From assembly GCF_014189505.1 (NCBI RefSeq), contig NZ_CP050301.1, positions 441,501-505,500 of the forward strand: a stretch of DNA of 64,000 nt. The letters are read 5' to 3'. Origin of the DNA: Phyllobacterium sp. 628 (lineage in GTDB: Bacteria > Pseudomonadota > Alphaproteobacteria > Rhizobiales > Rhizobiaceae). The notes beneath the pieces were generated by a model. The model saw nothing but the letters and a program-made list of their open reading frames with translations, was not told where the DNA came from and did not search any database. The position numbers and the translations under genes are program-made. This document shows, in pieces, positions 18,597 to 27,414 of the stretch (the stretch's first letter is position 1; the number at the start of each line of letters is the position of its first letter).

Positions 18597-19127
18597 TCAA
18601 GAGCGGTCGATTTCGAGGCCGAGCTTCTGCTTCAGCTTTCGGACACGCTGGCCGTATTGCGGGGAGATTTGCACGGCGGCAGCGGCCTCGCCCACCATAG
18701 CAACCAATTCCTGCTTTTCCACATCGTTTAGCTGCTGACGCAACAATGGTGACGTTTTGTTGATCACAATCATAACATCGCCGATCTGGTTCGTAGCCCA
18801 TTTGGCGTAAATGACGGCTTCTTCGGCCTTGGCGGCATCACTGATATCGGCGATCACTGAACGCACAGCCTCCACATGGCTATCCGAATGCGGAACGTCT
18901 TCAGAAATAATGGCATAGATAACTGTTGCGGCGGCAAGCACCGGATCGCTGATCGCCGTCAACGGCGAATGCTCGTTTTGCTTGCGGATCTTTTGCCTGC
19001 GAAAATAGCCGCGGGCACGGCCGACACCATCCACGACATCGCTGGCCGCATCGCCCAGCATCTTGAGGCGGTACCACCAGAACAAACCGGCGCCCAGAAG
19101 TCCAATGAAGGCAAGTACAATGTGCAT
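18597..19127 (-). CDS. Membrane-anchored protein with a TerB-like helical domain
   Basis: 176 aa, not recognised as a named gene. It begins with a membrane segment (about 3-18, IVLAFIGLLGAGLFWW), a basic juxtamembrane stretch (RARGYFRRQKIRKQ), then an all-helical domain (about 55-170) whose pattern (DPVLAAATVIYAIISED) resembles TerB/DjlA-type domains. No catalytic motif is visible. The frame stays open further upstream, but that extension is antisense to osmC; ATG 19127 has GGGGA about 8 nt upstream and begins the hydrophobic segment. Confidence 0.72.
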   Translation of the reverse strand: MHIVLAFIGLLGAGLFWWYRLKMLGDAASDVVDGVGRARGYFRRQKIRKQNEHSPLTAISDPVLAAATVIYAIISEDVPHSDSHVEAVRSVIADISDAAKAEEAVIYAKWATNQIGDVMIVINKTSPLLRQQLNDVEKQELVAMVGEAAAAVQISPQYGQRVRKLKQKLGLEIDRS

Positions 19128-19322
19128 ATTCGTTATCCCCAGCTTCACCCCAATAAAACTGCTTAATGAAAAGTCCCGCATCCGGAAAGAGCCAAATACC
19201 CGTACGGTCTCATCAATTCTGGTAAATTCCTCTGCCATCCCTATGATACGGAACTGCTGTAACGTCCTTGCGTTATCGACATGTGACAATGGCGGATACT
19301 GACAATAAAGGGAGATAAGACG

Positions 19323-19760
19323 ATGGATAGACAAGCAACGGCAATCTGGAAAGGCGCCTTGAAGGACGGAGCCGGCACGCTGGATACGCAAAGCGGCGCA
19401 CTGAAGGGCCTTCCCTATAATTTCAAGGCACGTTTCGAGGATGCGAGCGGCACTTCCGGCACCAATCCCGAAGAGCTGTTGGCAGCGGCCCATGCCGGTT
19501 GCTTTGCCATGCAGCTTTCGCATTTTCTCGCTGAAAACGGCACGCCAGCCGAGAAGCTGGATGCCAAGGCAGCCGTGAGCATCAACCCGGCGGCAGGCGG
19601 TGGTTTCGAGATCACCAAAAGCGCTATCACATTGGTCGGCAATGTACCGGGCATTGATGCCGAAACCTTTGCCAAGCTGGCCGAGCAAGCCAAGGCTTCC
19701 TGCCCGCTGTCCAAGGCGCTCGGTGCCATTCAGGTAACACTGGATGCCAAGCTGGCCTGA
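19323..19760 (+). CDS. osmC: OsmC family peroxiredoxin
   Basis: 145-aa organic hydroperoxide reductase of the OsmC subgroup. The peroxidatic Cys is C60 in AHAGCFAMQLSH and the resolving Cys C127 in ASCPLSKALG. The N-terminal TAIWKGALKDGAGTL and SGTSGTNPEELLAAAHA blocks are OsmC rather than Ohr. A GGGAG-type site precedes the ATG. Divergent from the TerB-like gene with 195 bp between them; no OhrR gene is adjacent. A strong terminator follows. Confidence 0.93.
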   Translation: MDRQATAIWKGALKDGAGTLDTQSGALKGLPYNFKARFEDASGTSGTNPEELLAAAHAGCFAMQLSHFLAENGTPAEKLDAKAAVSINPAAGGGFEITKSAITLVGNVPGIDAETFAKLAEQAKASCPLSKALGAIQVTLDAKLA

Positions 19761-19780
19761 GCCAAAAATCCATAAACATG

Positions 19781-19807
19781 AAAACGGGCGCTCATGGCGC
19801 CCGTTTT
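19781..19807. terminator. Bidirectional terminator between osmC and the nucleotidyltransferase gene
   Basis: AAAACGGGCGC-TCATG-GCGCCCGTTTT: an 11-bp perfect stem flanked by A and T tracts, placed 20 bp after osmC and 2 bp from the stop of the converging gene. Confidence 0.9.
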
Positions 19808-19808
19808 G

Positions 19809-20633
19809 CTAACGCGATGAGAACCTTTCTACTTCTTGCCGATAAAAAGCCTGGGCACGCTCAAAGCGGCCGGACACCCGTTCAGCGGCTTTGTCATCAA
19901 GGGGCGGCAGGTTCATTTCATGATGGCCATACCGGGATTCAAGGTAAAACTTGAGCGCGGCTGGCACGTTTCCCTCGCCCATTTCGCGCGTCTCCTTCTT
20001 CTTGTCGATCAATTGAAGGATGTCGCGCTTCGCCCCATCGTCCAGCCGAAGTCCGGAAAGGCATTCCAGCAAATTCATGGGCGGTAAGTTTTGGAACTCA
20101 TGTTGTTCCATCCAGTCCAGAGCCACAATCGGACGGATCAAATAAAAAAGCTTCTTCAGCTTCACCTCTGCATTCAATCGGCCAACCCGCGTCAAATGAG
20201 AGCGGGCGAGTCCCAGATAGTGGCGCGACACTTTTCGAGGCTCGACAATTTCGTCCAGCAGCGCCAGCAAGCGCTGCCGAAAGCGTGAGTCCTCCTGATA
20301 CGTAATGGGAGATTTTGCCCACTCGACAACAACTGCATTGCCGCCGAGAGCCAGATGCAGTGCTTTCTTCAGATCCCAACCACCCGTATCAATGTCGCCC
20401 ACGATGGGAAACTCAATGACGTCGCGCACGGCTTCAAGCCGCAGATGGTCTGCCACCGGTCTGATATAGATGAATCTGCAATCGTAGTCGCTGTCAGGCG
20501 AGGGAAACCCCCAAGCACGGCTTCCGCTTTCTATGGCAAAAGCGATCAAAACACCCGAGCGTTCGACCTCGTCGAGACGCTTGCGTATTTCAGCTACGGC
20601 ATCGGCCGAAAAATCCGAAGGCAATGCTGTCAT
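19809..20633 (-). CDS. Nucleotidyltransferase domain-containing protein
   Basis: 274 aa. Pol-beta superfamily nucleotidyltransferase (YcgL-type, COG3541). The catalytic motif is ESGSRAWGFPSPDSDYDCRF (about 36-55): GSRAWG followed by acidic D-x-D residues for metal binding. The rest is a helical domain with a basic block (AEVKLKKLFYLIRP). The target is unknown. ATG at 20633 is preferred over an upstream TTG at 20639. It ends against the terminator shared with osmC and begins 10 bp after the end of sdhB, so may be read through from sdh. Confidence 0.85.
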   Translation of the reverse strand: MTALPSDFSADAVAEIRKRLDEVERSGVLIAFAIESGSRAWGFPSPDSDYDCRFIYIRPVADHLRLEAVRDVIEFPIVGDIDTGGWDLKKALHLALGGNAVVVEWAKSPITYQEDSRFRQRLLALLDEIVEPRKVSRHYLGLARSHLTRVGRLNAEVKLKKLFYLIRPIVALDWMEQHEFQNLPPMNLLECLSGLRLDDGAKRDILQLIDKKKETREMGEGNVPAALKFYLESRYGHHEMNLPPLDDKAAERVSGRFERAQAFYRQEVERFSSR

Positions 20634-20642
20634 CCGCAACCA

Positions 20643-21422
20643 TTAGACCCGGCGTTCGATCATCATCTTCTTGATTTCGGCGATCGCCTTGGCAGGGTTC
20701 AATCCCTTCGGGCAGGTCTGTGCGCAGTTCATGATTGTGTGGCAGCGGTAGAGCCGGAACGGATCTTCCAGATTGTCCAGACGTTCACCCGTTGCCTCAT
20801 CGCGGCTGTCGATCAGCCAGCGATAGGCCTGCAGCAGCACAGCTGGTCCGAGATAGCGGTCGCCATTCCACCAGTAACTCGGGCAGGATGTCGAGCAGCA
20901 GGCGCACAGGATACACTCGTACAGACCATCGAGCTTGGCACGGTCGTCATGGCTCTGCAGCCATTCCTTGGCCGGTTCCGGCGACACGGTCTTGAGCCAT
21001 GGCTCGATCGAACGGTGCTGGGCGTAGAAGTTAGACAGATCCGGGACCAGGTCCTTAACCACGGGAAGATGTGGCAGCGGATAGATTTTGACCGCGCCCT
21101 TGATCTCATCCATGCCCTTGGTGCAGGCGAGTGTGTTGGTCCCGTCAATGTTCATCGCGCAGGAACCGCAAATGCCTTCGCGGCAGGAGCGGCGCAGCGT
21201 CAGCGTCGGATCGATCTTGTTCTTGATCCATAAAAGGCCGTCGAGGACCATCGGCCCGCAATCGTCGAGATCAACATAATAGGTATCGATGCGCGGGTTC
21301 TCGCCATCATCCGGCGACCAGCGGTAAATCCGGTATTCGCGCAGATTGTTGGCGCCCTGCGGCCGCTCCCAGGTCTTGCCCGGGCGCATCTTTGAGTTCT
21401 TGGGAAGTGCAAGTTCAACCAT
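20643..21422 (-). CDS. sdhB: Succinate dehydrogenase iron-sulfur subunit
   Basis: 259-aa iron-sulfur subunit of respiratory complex II. Cysteines of three clusters are visible: [2Fe-2S] in [12 protein letters not shown] plus LAC, [4Fe-4S] in [13 protein letters not shown], and [3Fe-4S] in [14 protein letters not shown]. Carries electrons from SdhA to ubiquinone in SdhCD. ATG 21422 follows sdhA by 14 bp. Fourth gene of the sdhCDAB operon. Confidence 0.98.
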   Translation of the reverse strand: MVELALPKNSKMRPGKTWERPQGANNLREYRIYRWSPDDGENPRIDTYYVDLDDCGPMVLDGLLWIKNKIDPTLTLRRSCREGICGSCAMNIDGTNTLACTKGMDEIKGAVKIYPLPHLPVVKDLVPDLSNFYAQHRSIEPWLKTVSPEPAKEWLQSHDDRAKLDGLYECILCACCSTSCPSYWWNGDRYLGPAVLLQAYRWLIDSRDEATGERLDNLEDPFRLYRCHTIMNCAQTCPKGLNPAKAIAEIKKMMIERRV

Positions 21423-21436
21423 AATGCTCTGATCCC

Positions 21437-23284
21437 TTAGTACACACGCGCTTTCGGCGCGATCTTGGCGAGGCTGATGCCACCATCCTCTTCCTTGACC
21501 AGCGGGTCGAGGTGAACGGGACGGTAATCGAGCGAAACCTTGCCCTCAGGCGTCAGCCAGGCGAGGCTGTGCTTGCGCCAATTGGCGTCATCACGCTTGG
21601 GGAAGTCCTCATGCGCATGGGCGCCGCGGCTTTCCTTGCGTGCTTCAGCAGCAACAACCGTTGTCAGAGCATTGGCCATCAGGTTTTCCAGTTCCAGCGT
21701 TTCCACCAGATCGGAGTTCCAGATCATCGAACGGTCGGTGACCTTGATGTCAGGCAGCTCGCTCCAGATTTTCTCCATGCGTTCGACACCGGATTTCAAC
21801 GAGTCCGACGTGCGGAACACCGCAGCATCTTCCTGCATGGTCTTCTGCATCTTTTCACGCAGCACAGCGGTCGGTGTACCGCCGTTCGCATGGCGCAGAC
21901 GGTCAAAGCGTTCCATGATTTTGTCGACGGAAGCTTCATTGATCGCCGGGATCTTGGCATTACGGTCGATCACCTCACCGGCGCGGATCGCGGCAGCACG
22001 GCCGAAGACCACGAGATCGATCAGCGAGTTTGAACCGAGACGGTTAGCGCCATGCACCGAAGCGCAGCCCGCTTCGCCCACGGCCATCAGACCTGGCTGG
22101 ATGCGGTCCGGATTGTCCTTGGTCGGGTTGAGCGCTTCACCCCAATAATTGGTAGGAATGCCACCCATATTGTAGTGCACCGTCGGCAGAACCGGGATCG
22201 GTTCCTTGGTCAGATCGACACCGGCGAAAATCTTCGCCGATTCGGAAATGCCGGGCAGACGTTCATGCAGAACAGCCGGATCGAGATGGTCAAGATGTAG
22301 GAAGATATGATCCTTGTTCTTGCCAACACCGCGGCCTTCGCGAATTTCCAGCGTCATGCAGCGTGAAACCACATCGCGCGACGCCAGATCCTTGGCGGAC
22401 GGCGCATAGCGCTCCATAAAGCGCTCGCCTTCGGAATTGACGAGATAGCCGCCTTCGCCGCGTGCGCCTTCAGTGATCAGGCAGCCCGCGCCATAAATGC
22501 CGGTCGGGTGAAACTGAACGAATTCCATATCCTGCAATGGCAGGCCAGCGCGTGCCACCATGCCGCCGCCATCACCGGTGCAGGTATGGGCAGAGGTAGC
22601 CGAGAAGTAGGAGCGGCCGTAGCCGCCGGTGGCCAGAACCACCATCTTGGCGGCAAAGCGGTGGATCGTACCGTCATCAAGATTCCACGCGACAACACCT
22701 GTTATCGTGCCGTCCGGGTCCTGAATAAGATCCAGCGCGAAATATTCGATGAAGAACTGCGCATTGTGGCGCAGGCTCTGGCCGTAGAGTGTGTGCAGGA
22801 TGGCATGGCCGGTGCGGTCAGCCGCGGCGCAAGTGCGCTGTACGGGCGGACCGTCGCCATAGTTCATCATATGGCCGCCAAACGGGCGCTGGTAAATCTT
22901 GCCGGCTTCCGTGCGCGAGAATGGTACGCCGTAATGCTCCAGCTCATACACCGCAGCCGGGGCTTCACGCGCCAGATATTCCATCGCGTCCGTATCGCCA
23001 AGCCAATCGGAACCTTTGACCGTGTCATACATATGCCACTGCCAGGAATCGGGGCCCATATTGCTGAGCGAGGCAGCGATGCCGCCCTGTGCCGCAACCG
23101 TATGCGAGCGCGTCGGGAAAACCTTGGTGATGCAGGCCGTTTTCAAACCCTGCTCGGCCATTCCGAGCGTCGCGCGCAAACCTGCGCCGCCCGCGCCAAC
23201 CACGACCACGTCGAATTTGTGATCAATAAAAGTATAGGCCTTGCCGTCTTTACCGGTGGTCCCGTTCTTGTCTGCTGTTGCCAA
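21437..23284 (-). CDS. sdhA: Succinate dehydrogenase flavoprotein subunit
   Basis: 615 aa. Oxidises succinate to fumarate. FAD-binding motif [20 protein letters not shown] (about 29-48), the covalent FAD histidine in [13 protein letters not shown], substrate-binding [21 protein letters not shown], and the catalytic Arg region [16 protein letters not shown]. The start is TTG at 23284: a strong GGAGG (23291-23295) sits 6 nt upstream, no ATG exists before the FAD domain, and the sdhD stop lies only 2 nt away. Confidence 0.97.
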   Translation of the reverse strand: MATADKNGTTGKDGKAYTFIDHKFDVVVVGAGGAGLRATLGMAEQGLKTACITKVFPTRSHTVAAQGGIAASLSNMGPDSWQWHMYDTVKGSDWLGDTDAMEYLAREAPAAVYELEHYGVPFSRTEAGKIYQRPFGGHMMNYGDGPPVQRTCAAADRTGHAILHTLYGQSLRHNAQFFIEYFALDLIQDPDGTITGVVAWNLDDGTIHRFAAKMVVLATGGYGRSYFSATSAHTCTGDGGGMVARAGLPLQDMEFVQFHPTGIYGAGCLITEGARGEGGYLVNSEGERFMERYAPSAKDLASRDVVSRCMTLEIREGRGVGKNKDHIFLHLDHLDPAVLHERLPGISESAKIFAGVDLTKEPIPVLPTVHYNMGGIPTNYWGEALNPTKDNPDRIQPGLMAVGEAGCASVHGANRLGSNSLIDLVVFGRAAAIRAGEVIDRNAKIPAINEASVDKIMERFDRLRHANGGTPTAVLREKMQKTMQEDAAVFRTSDSLKSGVERMEKIWSELPDIKVTDRSMIWNSDLVETLELENLMANALTTVVAAEARKESRGAHAHEDFPKRDDANWRKHSLAWLTPEGKVSLDYRPVHLDPLVKEEDGGISLAKIAPKARVY

Positions 23285-23286
23285 GA

Positions 23287-23670
23287 TTAACCTCCGAAGC
23301 TCAGCTTGATGATCGCAAAGACGCAGGCAACACCCACCACGACGGTGAAAAACGTGTTGAGCATCAAGCAGGCGAGCTTCCTGCCTTCACTGGTTACATA
23401 ATCTTCAATGATGACCTGCATGCCGAGGCGCATGTGATAGAGACCGGATATGATCACCATCAACAGCACCAGCGAGGTCAGCGGGTGAGAAAGAGCGGCC
23501 CGGGTTTCCGCATAACCGGCGCGATGCAGATAAATGATCAAGCCAATGAAAAACAGCATGAGCGGCACGTTGGCCACAGCTGTCAGCCGCTGACGCCAGA
23601 AATGTTCGGTTCCTTCGTGGGAAGAACCTAGCCCGCGAACCTTCTTCAGCGGTGTGCGCATATCGCTCAT
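23287..23670 (-). CDS. sdhD: Succinate dehydrogenase membrane anchor subunit D
   Basis: 127 aa, three membrane helices (about 33-50, 62-83 and 98-122). It helps bind haem b and the quinone site. Characteristic alphaproteobacterial start [25 protein letters not shown] and haem-ligand region [16 protein letters not shown]. Lies between sdhC (13 bp) and sdhA (2 bp). Confidence 0.95.
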   Translation of the reverse strand: MSDMRTPLKKVRGLGSSHEGTEHFWRQRLTAVANVPLMLFFIGLIIYLHRAGYAETRAALSHPLTSLVLLMVIISGLYHMRLGMQVIIEDYVTSEGRKLACLMLNTFFTVVVGVACVFAIIKLSFGG

Positions 23671-23683
23671 TGTCCCGCCTCCT

Positions 23684-24082
23684 TTACAAAATCACGAACG
23701 CGACAATCCAAATAAGGATCGTCAGCGCAACGGAGATAAAAATCGATGCCACAGCCATCCTGGTGGTCGTGTGCTTTTCAAGGCCACGTCCGGTGTCCCA
23801 GATCAGATGGCGGATACCGCCGATCATGTGATGGATGAGCGCCCAGGTATAACCGAGCAGAACCAGCAGGCCGATCCACGAACCGAGTACCCAGCTGACG
23901 AGGTTGAACTGTGCCTCGCTTGTCGCCGTCGCGATCAGCCACCAGGCGACAAGCAGCGTGCCGAAATACAACGCTCCGCCGGTGATGCGGTGAACGATGG
24001 ACATGACCATGGTGGGAATGAGTTTGTAGATTTGCAGATGCGGCGAGAGCGGCCGGTTTGATTGCAGACTTGTCTTGCTCAT
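23684..24082 (-). CDS. sdhC: Succinate dehydrogenase cytochrome b556 subunit
   Basis: 132 aa from ATG 24082, three membrane helices. SdhC signature [27 protein letters not shown] (quinone-site Ser and Arg) and haem-ligand His region [16 protein letters not shown]. The open frame continues upstream but the conserved domain begins at [15 protein letters not shown]. First gene of sdhCDAB; its upstream region contains a putative operator at 24263-24277. Confidence 0.95.
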   Translation of the reverse strand: MSKTSLQSNRPLSPHLQIYKLIPTMVMSIVHRITGGALYFGTLLVAWWLIATATSEAQFNLVSWVLGSWIGLLVLLGYTWALIHHMIGGIRHLIWDTGRGLEKHTTTRMAVASIFISVALTILIWIVAFVIL

Positions 24083-24462
24083 AGCGTCCCCAGTGATAAG
24101 CGCCGCGCCATTTGAACCTTGATTGACGGGCAGGGCCGAAAGGCTGGATAGAGGCAAATTTAGAAGGGTTTTAGTCCCGTTTTTGCACTGCGTCAAAGGC
24201 CCATTCACCCCCCTCATGCGGCGAATTGGCACCAATAGCAAGAAGATAAGGTTTCGGTAGAAAATTCAATCGTTTAAACCATGACAAACGCCGGAAAATG
24301 CGTCCGGATGGCAGTTTTTGGGCGATCAAAAATATGTGAGTGAGTCTGTCCTGTTTAACTATTTTTGCAGCGCCGGGACGCCCGTTTGTGCAAACGCGAA
24401 CGGAACACCACGAGTCGTTCTCAGGATGTCCGTTGCGTTATCCGGATAAGGCTTGGTCCGTT
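24083..24462. other. 380-bp intergenic region between sdhC and the acetyltransferase gene
   Basis: No coding frame is convincing. Both flanking genes are on the minus strand, so it holds the end of the acetyltransferase transcript and the sdh promoter. Visible elements are a LacI-like operator (24263-24277) within a possible promoter (TTGTCA at 24288-24283) and a 12-bp palindrome TTATCCGGATAA (24438-24449). Confidence 0.6.
24263..24279 (-). promoter_or_regulatory. LacI/GalR-like operator upstream of sdhCDAB, shared with mdh
   Basis: AAATTCAATCGTTTA is identical over 15 nt to a site upstream of mdh (50547-50561). The core TTCAATCGTTTAAA fits the pattern TTnAAnCGnTTnAA, a dyad around a central CG as in LacI/GalR operators. 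On the minus strand it falls between a possible -35 (TTGTCA, 24288-24283) and -10, about 180 nt upstream of sdhC. The match is seen; the regulator is inference. Confidence 0.5.
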
Positions 24463-24936
24463 TTACTGATTGCCGAAACGGATGATGAAACTGGTCCAGT
24501 CAGCTGGCGCTGCGATCTGTTCATAGAGCTTGCGTCCGTCTTCCGGCAGGCGCGGCGCATTCAGCGACAGTTTCGTCCAGCCGCGCTCTTCCGCCTTGTC
24601 GGCCAGCACATCGATCAGCGCCTTGGCGATACCCTTGCCGCGATGATCATGATGCACATAGATGTGGTCGACCTGACCAGCACGCATGCCCGATACCGGC
24701 TCAGGCAGATCGTAGAAAATGACAAAACCGACGAGATTGCCGTCGAGCCGGGCACCGGCGATTTCCGCAGCGCGGTCACGCAGCAGGTTTTCCGCATAAT
24801 AGTCGTCGGGACGGCGCGGTGCACCGCGCTTCAGCGCTTGCGCGTAGCTGGCGAGCAAGGGCGCAAACTCGTGCGCATCATTGAGATGCAGCAGAGAAAT
24901 GTCGACGGCGTGTTCGTCTGCGGTCTTTGTCGTCAT
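24463..24936 (-). CDS. GNAT family N-acetyltransferase
   Basis: 157 aa. Acetyl-CoA binding motif A is VDHIYVHHDHRGKGIAKALIDVLADKAEERG (about 88-118), preceded by GFVIFYDLPEP; motif B region is WTKLSLNAPRLPEDGRKLYEQI. Substrate unknown. ATG 24936 (MTTKTADEHAVDIS) is chosen; a further upstream in-frame start at 25020 has no domain support. Divergent from a small secreted protein gene. Confidence 0.88.
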   Translation of the reverse strand: MTTKTADEHAVDISLLHLNDAHEFAPLLASYAQALKRGAPRRPDDYYAENLLRDRAAEIAGARLDGNLVGFVIFYDLPEPVSGMRAGQVDHIYVHHDHRGKGIAKALIDVLADKAEERGWTKLSLNAPRLPEDGRKLYEQIAAPADWTSFIIRFGNQ

Positions 24937-25073
24937 GGTCGCATCGTCCCTTTCACTCCGGCAGCGCTTCCCGCTGGCCTGCTTCTCATGAGGATTGGTT
25001 GATTGTGCCGCGCCCGTCAACCGCCACCACCTGGCAAAAATCGATTCAAAAGCGTTTTGGCGGATGACAAGCG

Positions 25074-25088
25074 TTAATAATAGGTTAA
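25074..25088. promoter_or_regulatory. CtrA-type box upstream of a small secreted protein gene
   Basis: TTAATAATAGGTTAA has two TTAA half-sites 7 nt apart. Read on the minus strand it extends to the perfect consensus TTAA-N7-TTAAC. It lies 42 bp upstream of the ATG at 25130. CtrA binding is inferred from the consensus only. Confidence 0.4.
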
Positions 25089-25129
25089 TGCTTGGCGTGT
25101 TGCAGCCTGTTCAACAAAGGAGCTTGTCC

Positions 25130-25534
25130 ATGTTCGCCTTTCGCAAACACACGGCCGCGCTTTTGCTTTGCGGGCTTTCAGTTCTTGCATCTGCGCACAG
25201 CGCTGGCGCTTATGACATCAATCTTCGCGATGCTCATGGCGATGAATATGGCAATATTATTGTGCAGGACCCCAATGGTCCCAAGATGATCTTTGTCGGC
25301 GCCACGGCTGGCAAATCGGATATCCTCGGCCGCGAAATCCGCAAGAAGGTTGCCGTCTACAAGCGGGCCAAGGGACCAGCCATCATCTCTCCGCCGGGCG
25401 ATCCCTATGTGATCGGGGTTATTCCGGCACCCAATACAAGCTGTGATGGCCCGATCGTCGTGCGCGGACGCGGCTATATGTATGGCATCAACCGCAACGA
25501 AATACCGGTTCTCGGCCTTCCCGGCTGCCAATAG
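25130..25534 (+). CDS. Small secreted protein of unknown function
   Basis: 134 aa. Signal peptide of about 27 residues: charged MFAFRKH, hydrophobic TAALLLCGLSVLASA, then HSAGA before YDINLRD. The mature part is a compact, probably beta-rich domain with two cysteines (TSCDGP and LPGCQ) likely to form a disulfide, and repeated Gly motifs (GRGYMYG). Not recognised as a named family. A strong ribosome site AAAGGAG lies 7 nt upstream of the ATG, and a CtrA-type box is just before. Confidence 0.75.
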   Translation: MFAFRKHTAALLLCGLSVLASAHSAGAYDINLRDAHGDEYGNIIVQDPNGPKMIFVGATAGKSDILGREIRKKVAVYKRAKGPAIISPPGDPYVIGVIPAPNTSCDGPIVVRGRGYMYGINRNEIPVLGLPGCQ

Positions 25535-25566
25535 GTGTGTTTGCAGCAGTTTTGATTTGCCTCTCC

Positions 25567-25589
25567 GGCCCCCGCCCTGTATGGGGGCC
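25567..25589 (+). terminator. GC-rich hairpin upstream of queC
   Basis: GGCCCCC / GGGGGCC, 7-bp stem with a 9-nt loop, 32 bp after the secreted-protein stop and 22 bp before queC. No U-run follows, so it may be a weak terminator or leader structure; it does not resemble a preQ1 riboswitch. Confidence 0.4.
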
Positions 25590-25611
25590 GCTTCATTGAA
25601 GAGGTTATTCC

Positions 25612-26322
25612 ATGGCTCGCAATTCCGACGGTGCGCTCGTCCTGTTTTCCGGCGGGCAGGATTCTGCCACGTGCCTTGCCTGGGCACTGTCGCGTTTTGA
25701 CCGGGTGGAAACGGTTGGATTCGATTACGGCCAGCGCCATCGGGTGGAACTCGACGTGCGTAATGATTTCCGCGCCAGCCTGATCCGCAAGTTCCCGCAA
25801 TGGTTGGAACGGCTGGGTGACGACCACCGGCTCGACGCAGGCGTGATCGGCCAGCTCGGCTCCACTGGGATGACCGATGATATTGCCATAGAGATGGCTG
25901 ATAATGGCCTGCCCAACACGTTTGTTCCTGGCCGTAATCTCCTGTTTTTCACGCTTGCGGCAGCGCTTGCCTATCGGCGCGGCCTGCGGGTGATTGTCGG
26001 TGGCATGTGCGAGACCGATTATTCCGGATATCCCGATTGCCGTGACGACACACTGAAAGCCCAGCAGGTGGCATTATCGCTCGGGCTCGACCGCCGCATC
26101 ACCATCGAAACCCCGTTAATGTGGCTGGACAAGGCAGAAACCTTTGCACTTGCCCGCGAAATCGGCGGTGAGCCTCTGCTCGATATGATCGTTGAAGACA
26201 CCCATACCTGCTATCTCGGCGACCGCTCGACCCGGCATGCATGGGGCTACGGCTGCGGCACCTGCCCGGCCTGCGAGTTGCGTTCGGGCGGATGGCACAA
26301 GTTCAAGGCGGAAGCAGCGTGA
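25612..26322 (+). CDS. queC: 7-cyano-7-deazaguanine synthase QueC
   Basis: 236 aa. ATP-dependent conversion of 7-carboxy-7-deazaguanine to preQ0 in queuosine synthesis. N-terminal PP-loop [18 protein letters not shown] (about 9-26), [27 protein letters not shown], and C-terminal zinc-binding cysteines in CYLGD and [10 protein letters not shown]. First gene of queC-queE-queD-queF; its stop overlaps queE (GTGA). Confidence 0.97.
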   Translation: MARNSDGALVLFSGGQDSATCLAWALSRFDRVETVGFDYGQRHRVELDVRNDFRASLIRKFPQWLERLGDDHRLDAGVIGQLGSTGMTDDIAIEMADNGLPNTFVPGRNLLFFTLAAALAYRRGLRVIVGGMCETDYSGYPDCRDDTLKAQQVALSLGLDRRITIETPLMWLDKAETFALAREIGGEPLLDMIVEDTHTCYLGDRSTRHAWGYGCGTCPACELRSGGWHKFKAEAA

Positions 26323-26978
26323 CCTACGCCGTCAAGGAAATCTATCTGACGCTACAGGGCGAGGGCAATCATACCGGCCGCGCCGCCGTGTTCATGCGCT
26401 TTGCGGGCTGCAACCTGTGGTCCGGGCTCGAACGTGACCGTGCCGATGCACAGTGCCGTTTCTGCGATACGGACTTTGTCGGTGTGAATGGTCCGGGCGG
26501 CGGCAAGTTCAAAACCGCCGATGCTTTAGCCGATGCCGTCGCTGGAGCTTGGCCGCAGAGCGTCCGGTCCAACGGCAAACCTTACGTCATCTGCACCGGC
26601 GGCGAGCCGTTGTTGCAGCTTGATCCCGTCCTGATCGATGCCTTCCATGCGCGCGGCTTCGAAGTCGGCGTTGAGACCAACGGCACCATCGCCGCACCCG
26701 CCGGTATTGACTGGATATGCGTCTCTCCCAAAGCCAGCACTACGCTTGCCCAGACCAGCGGCCATGAGCTGAAACTGGTCTTTCCGCAGGCCGAAGCTGC
26801 GACCCATCCCTCGCATTTCGAGCAGCTCTCATTTCAGCATTTCTATTTGCAGCCTCTTGACGTCATCGGTGATCCGGCGCAAACCGCCCGGCATGTGGCA
26901 TCTGCAGCGGCCTATTGCCTCGCCCACCCGCTTTGGCGGCTGAGCACGCAGACCCATAAATTGATTGGCTTGCCCTAA
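26319..26978 (+). CDS. queE: 7-carboxy-7-deazaguanine synthase QueE (CX14CX2C type)
   Basis: 219-aa radical SAM enzyme that contracts 6-carboxytetrahydropterin to 7-carboxy-7-deazaguanine. The cluster ligands occur as C-X14-C-X2-C (from GCNLWSG to CRFC), the expanded motif known from Burkholderia QueE rather than CX3CX2C. SAM-binding CTGGEPLLQ and ETNGT are present. It starts with GTG at 26319, overlapping the queC stop TGA (GTGA). An upstream frame extension lies inside queC and is not used. Confidence 0.95.
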   Translation: MTYAVKEIYLTLQGEGNHTGRAAVFMRFAGCNLWSGLERDRADAQCRFCDTDFVGVNGPGGGKFKTADALADAVAGAWPQSVRSNGKPYVICTGGEPLLQLDPVLIDAFHARGFEVGVETNGTIAAPAGIDWICVSPKASTTLAQTSGHELKLVFPQAEAATHPSHFEQLSFQHFYLQPLDVIGDPAQTARHVASAAAYCLAHPLWRLSTQTHKLIGLP

Positions 26979-27027
26979 GAGGCAGTTTTGGCGGGCGCCT
27001 CATGCGCCAGTGCTGAAGAGGAACATC

Positions 27028-27414
27028 ATGAGAATCTTTACCGACTTCACGTTTGAAGCGGCGCATCATCTGCCGCACTCTTTTCCCGATGGTCACATCA
27101 ACCAGCGCCTGCATGGCCACAGCTTCCGTGTCCGCGTCACCCTAGAGGGCAGACCCGATCCGAAAACCGGGCTGATCGCTGATCTTGGCACCGTCAAAAC
27201 AGCCATCAAGAGCGCCCGTCATGCGCTAGACCATCGTTATCTCAACGAAATTGACGGTCTGGAGTTGCCGACGCTCGAGACCATCGCCATATGGCTGTGG
27301 CGGCGTATTGCTCCGGATCTTCCGGTGCTCGCCGAAATCGGCATCTACCGCGACAGTTGTGGCGAGGGATGCGAATATCAGGGCGAGTTTGAAACGCTGG
27401 AGGTGGCGGCATGA
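27028..27414 (+). CDS. queD: QueD-like 6-carboxytetrahydropterin synthase, lacking the usual catalytic Cys
   Basis: 128 aa. Family role: 7,8-dihydroneopterin triphosphate to 6-carboxy-5,6,7,8-tetrahydropterin. Zinc histidines are visible in FEAAHHL (H13 or H14) and LHGHSF (H29, H31); further conserved are [17 protein letters not shown] and [11 protein letters not shown]. In E. coli QueD the nucleophile is the Cys of HKCGRLHGH; here the same position is Asn ([10 protein letters not shown]25). The start at 27028 has AGAGGA about 7 nt upstream. The operon context supports a queuosine role, but the chemistry at this position needs explaining. Confidence 0.9.
   Translation: MRIFTDFTFEAAHHLPHSFPDGHINQRLHGHSFRVRVTLEGRPDPKTGLIADLGTVKTAIKSARHALDHRYLNEIDGLELPTLETIAIWLWRRIAPDLPVLAEIGIYRDSCGEGCEYQGEFETLEVAA

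Noticed and set aside
18597..19688. Longer (363-codon) version of the TerB-like gene
   Set aside because: The added N-terminus is antisense to osmC and lacks domain features; ATG 19127 has a ribosome site and starts the membrane helix.
25535..25611. Possible preQ1 riboswitch ahead of queC
   Set aside because: Only a simple GC hairpin is present; no preQ1-I or preQ1-II core was recognised.
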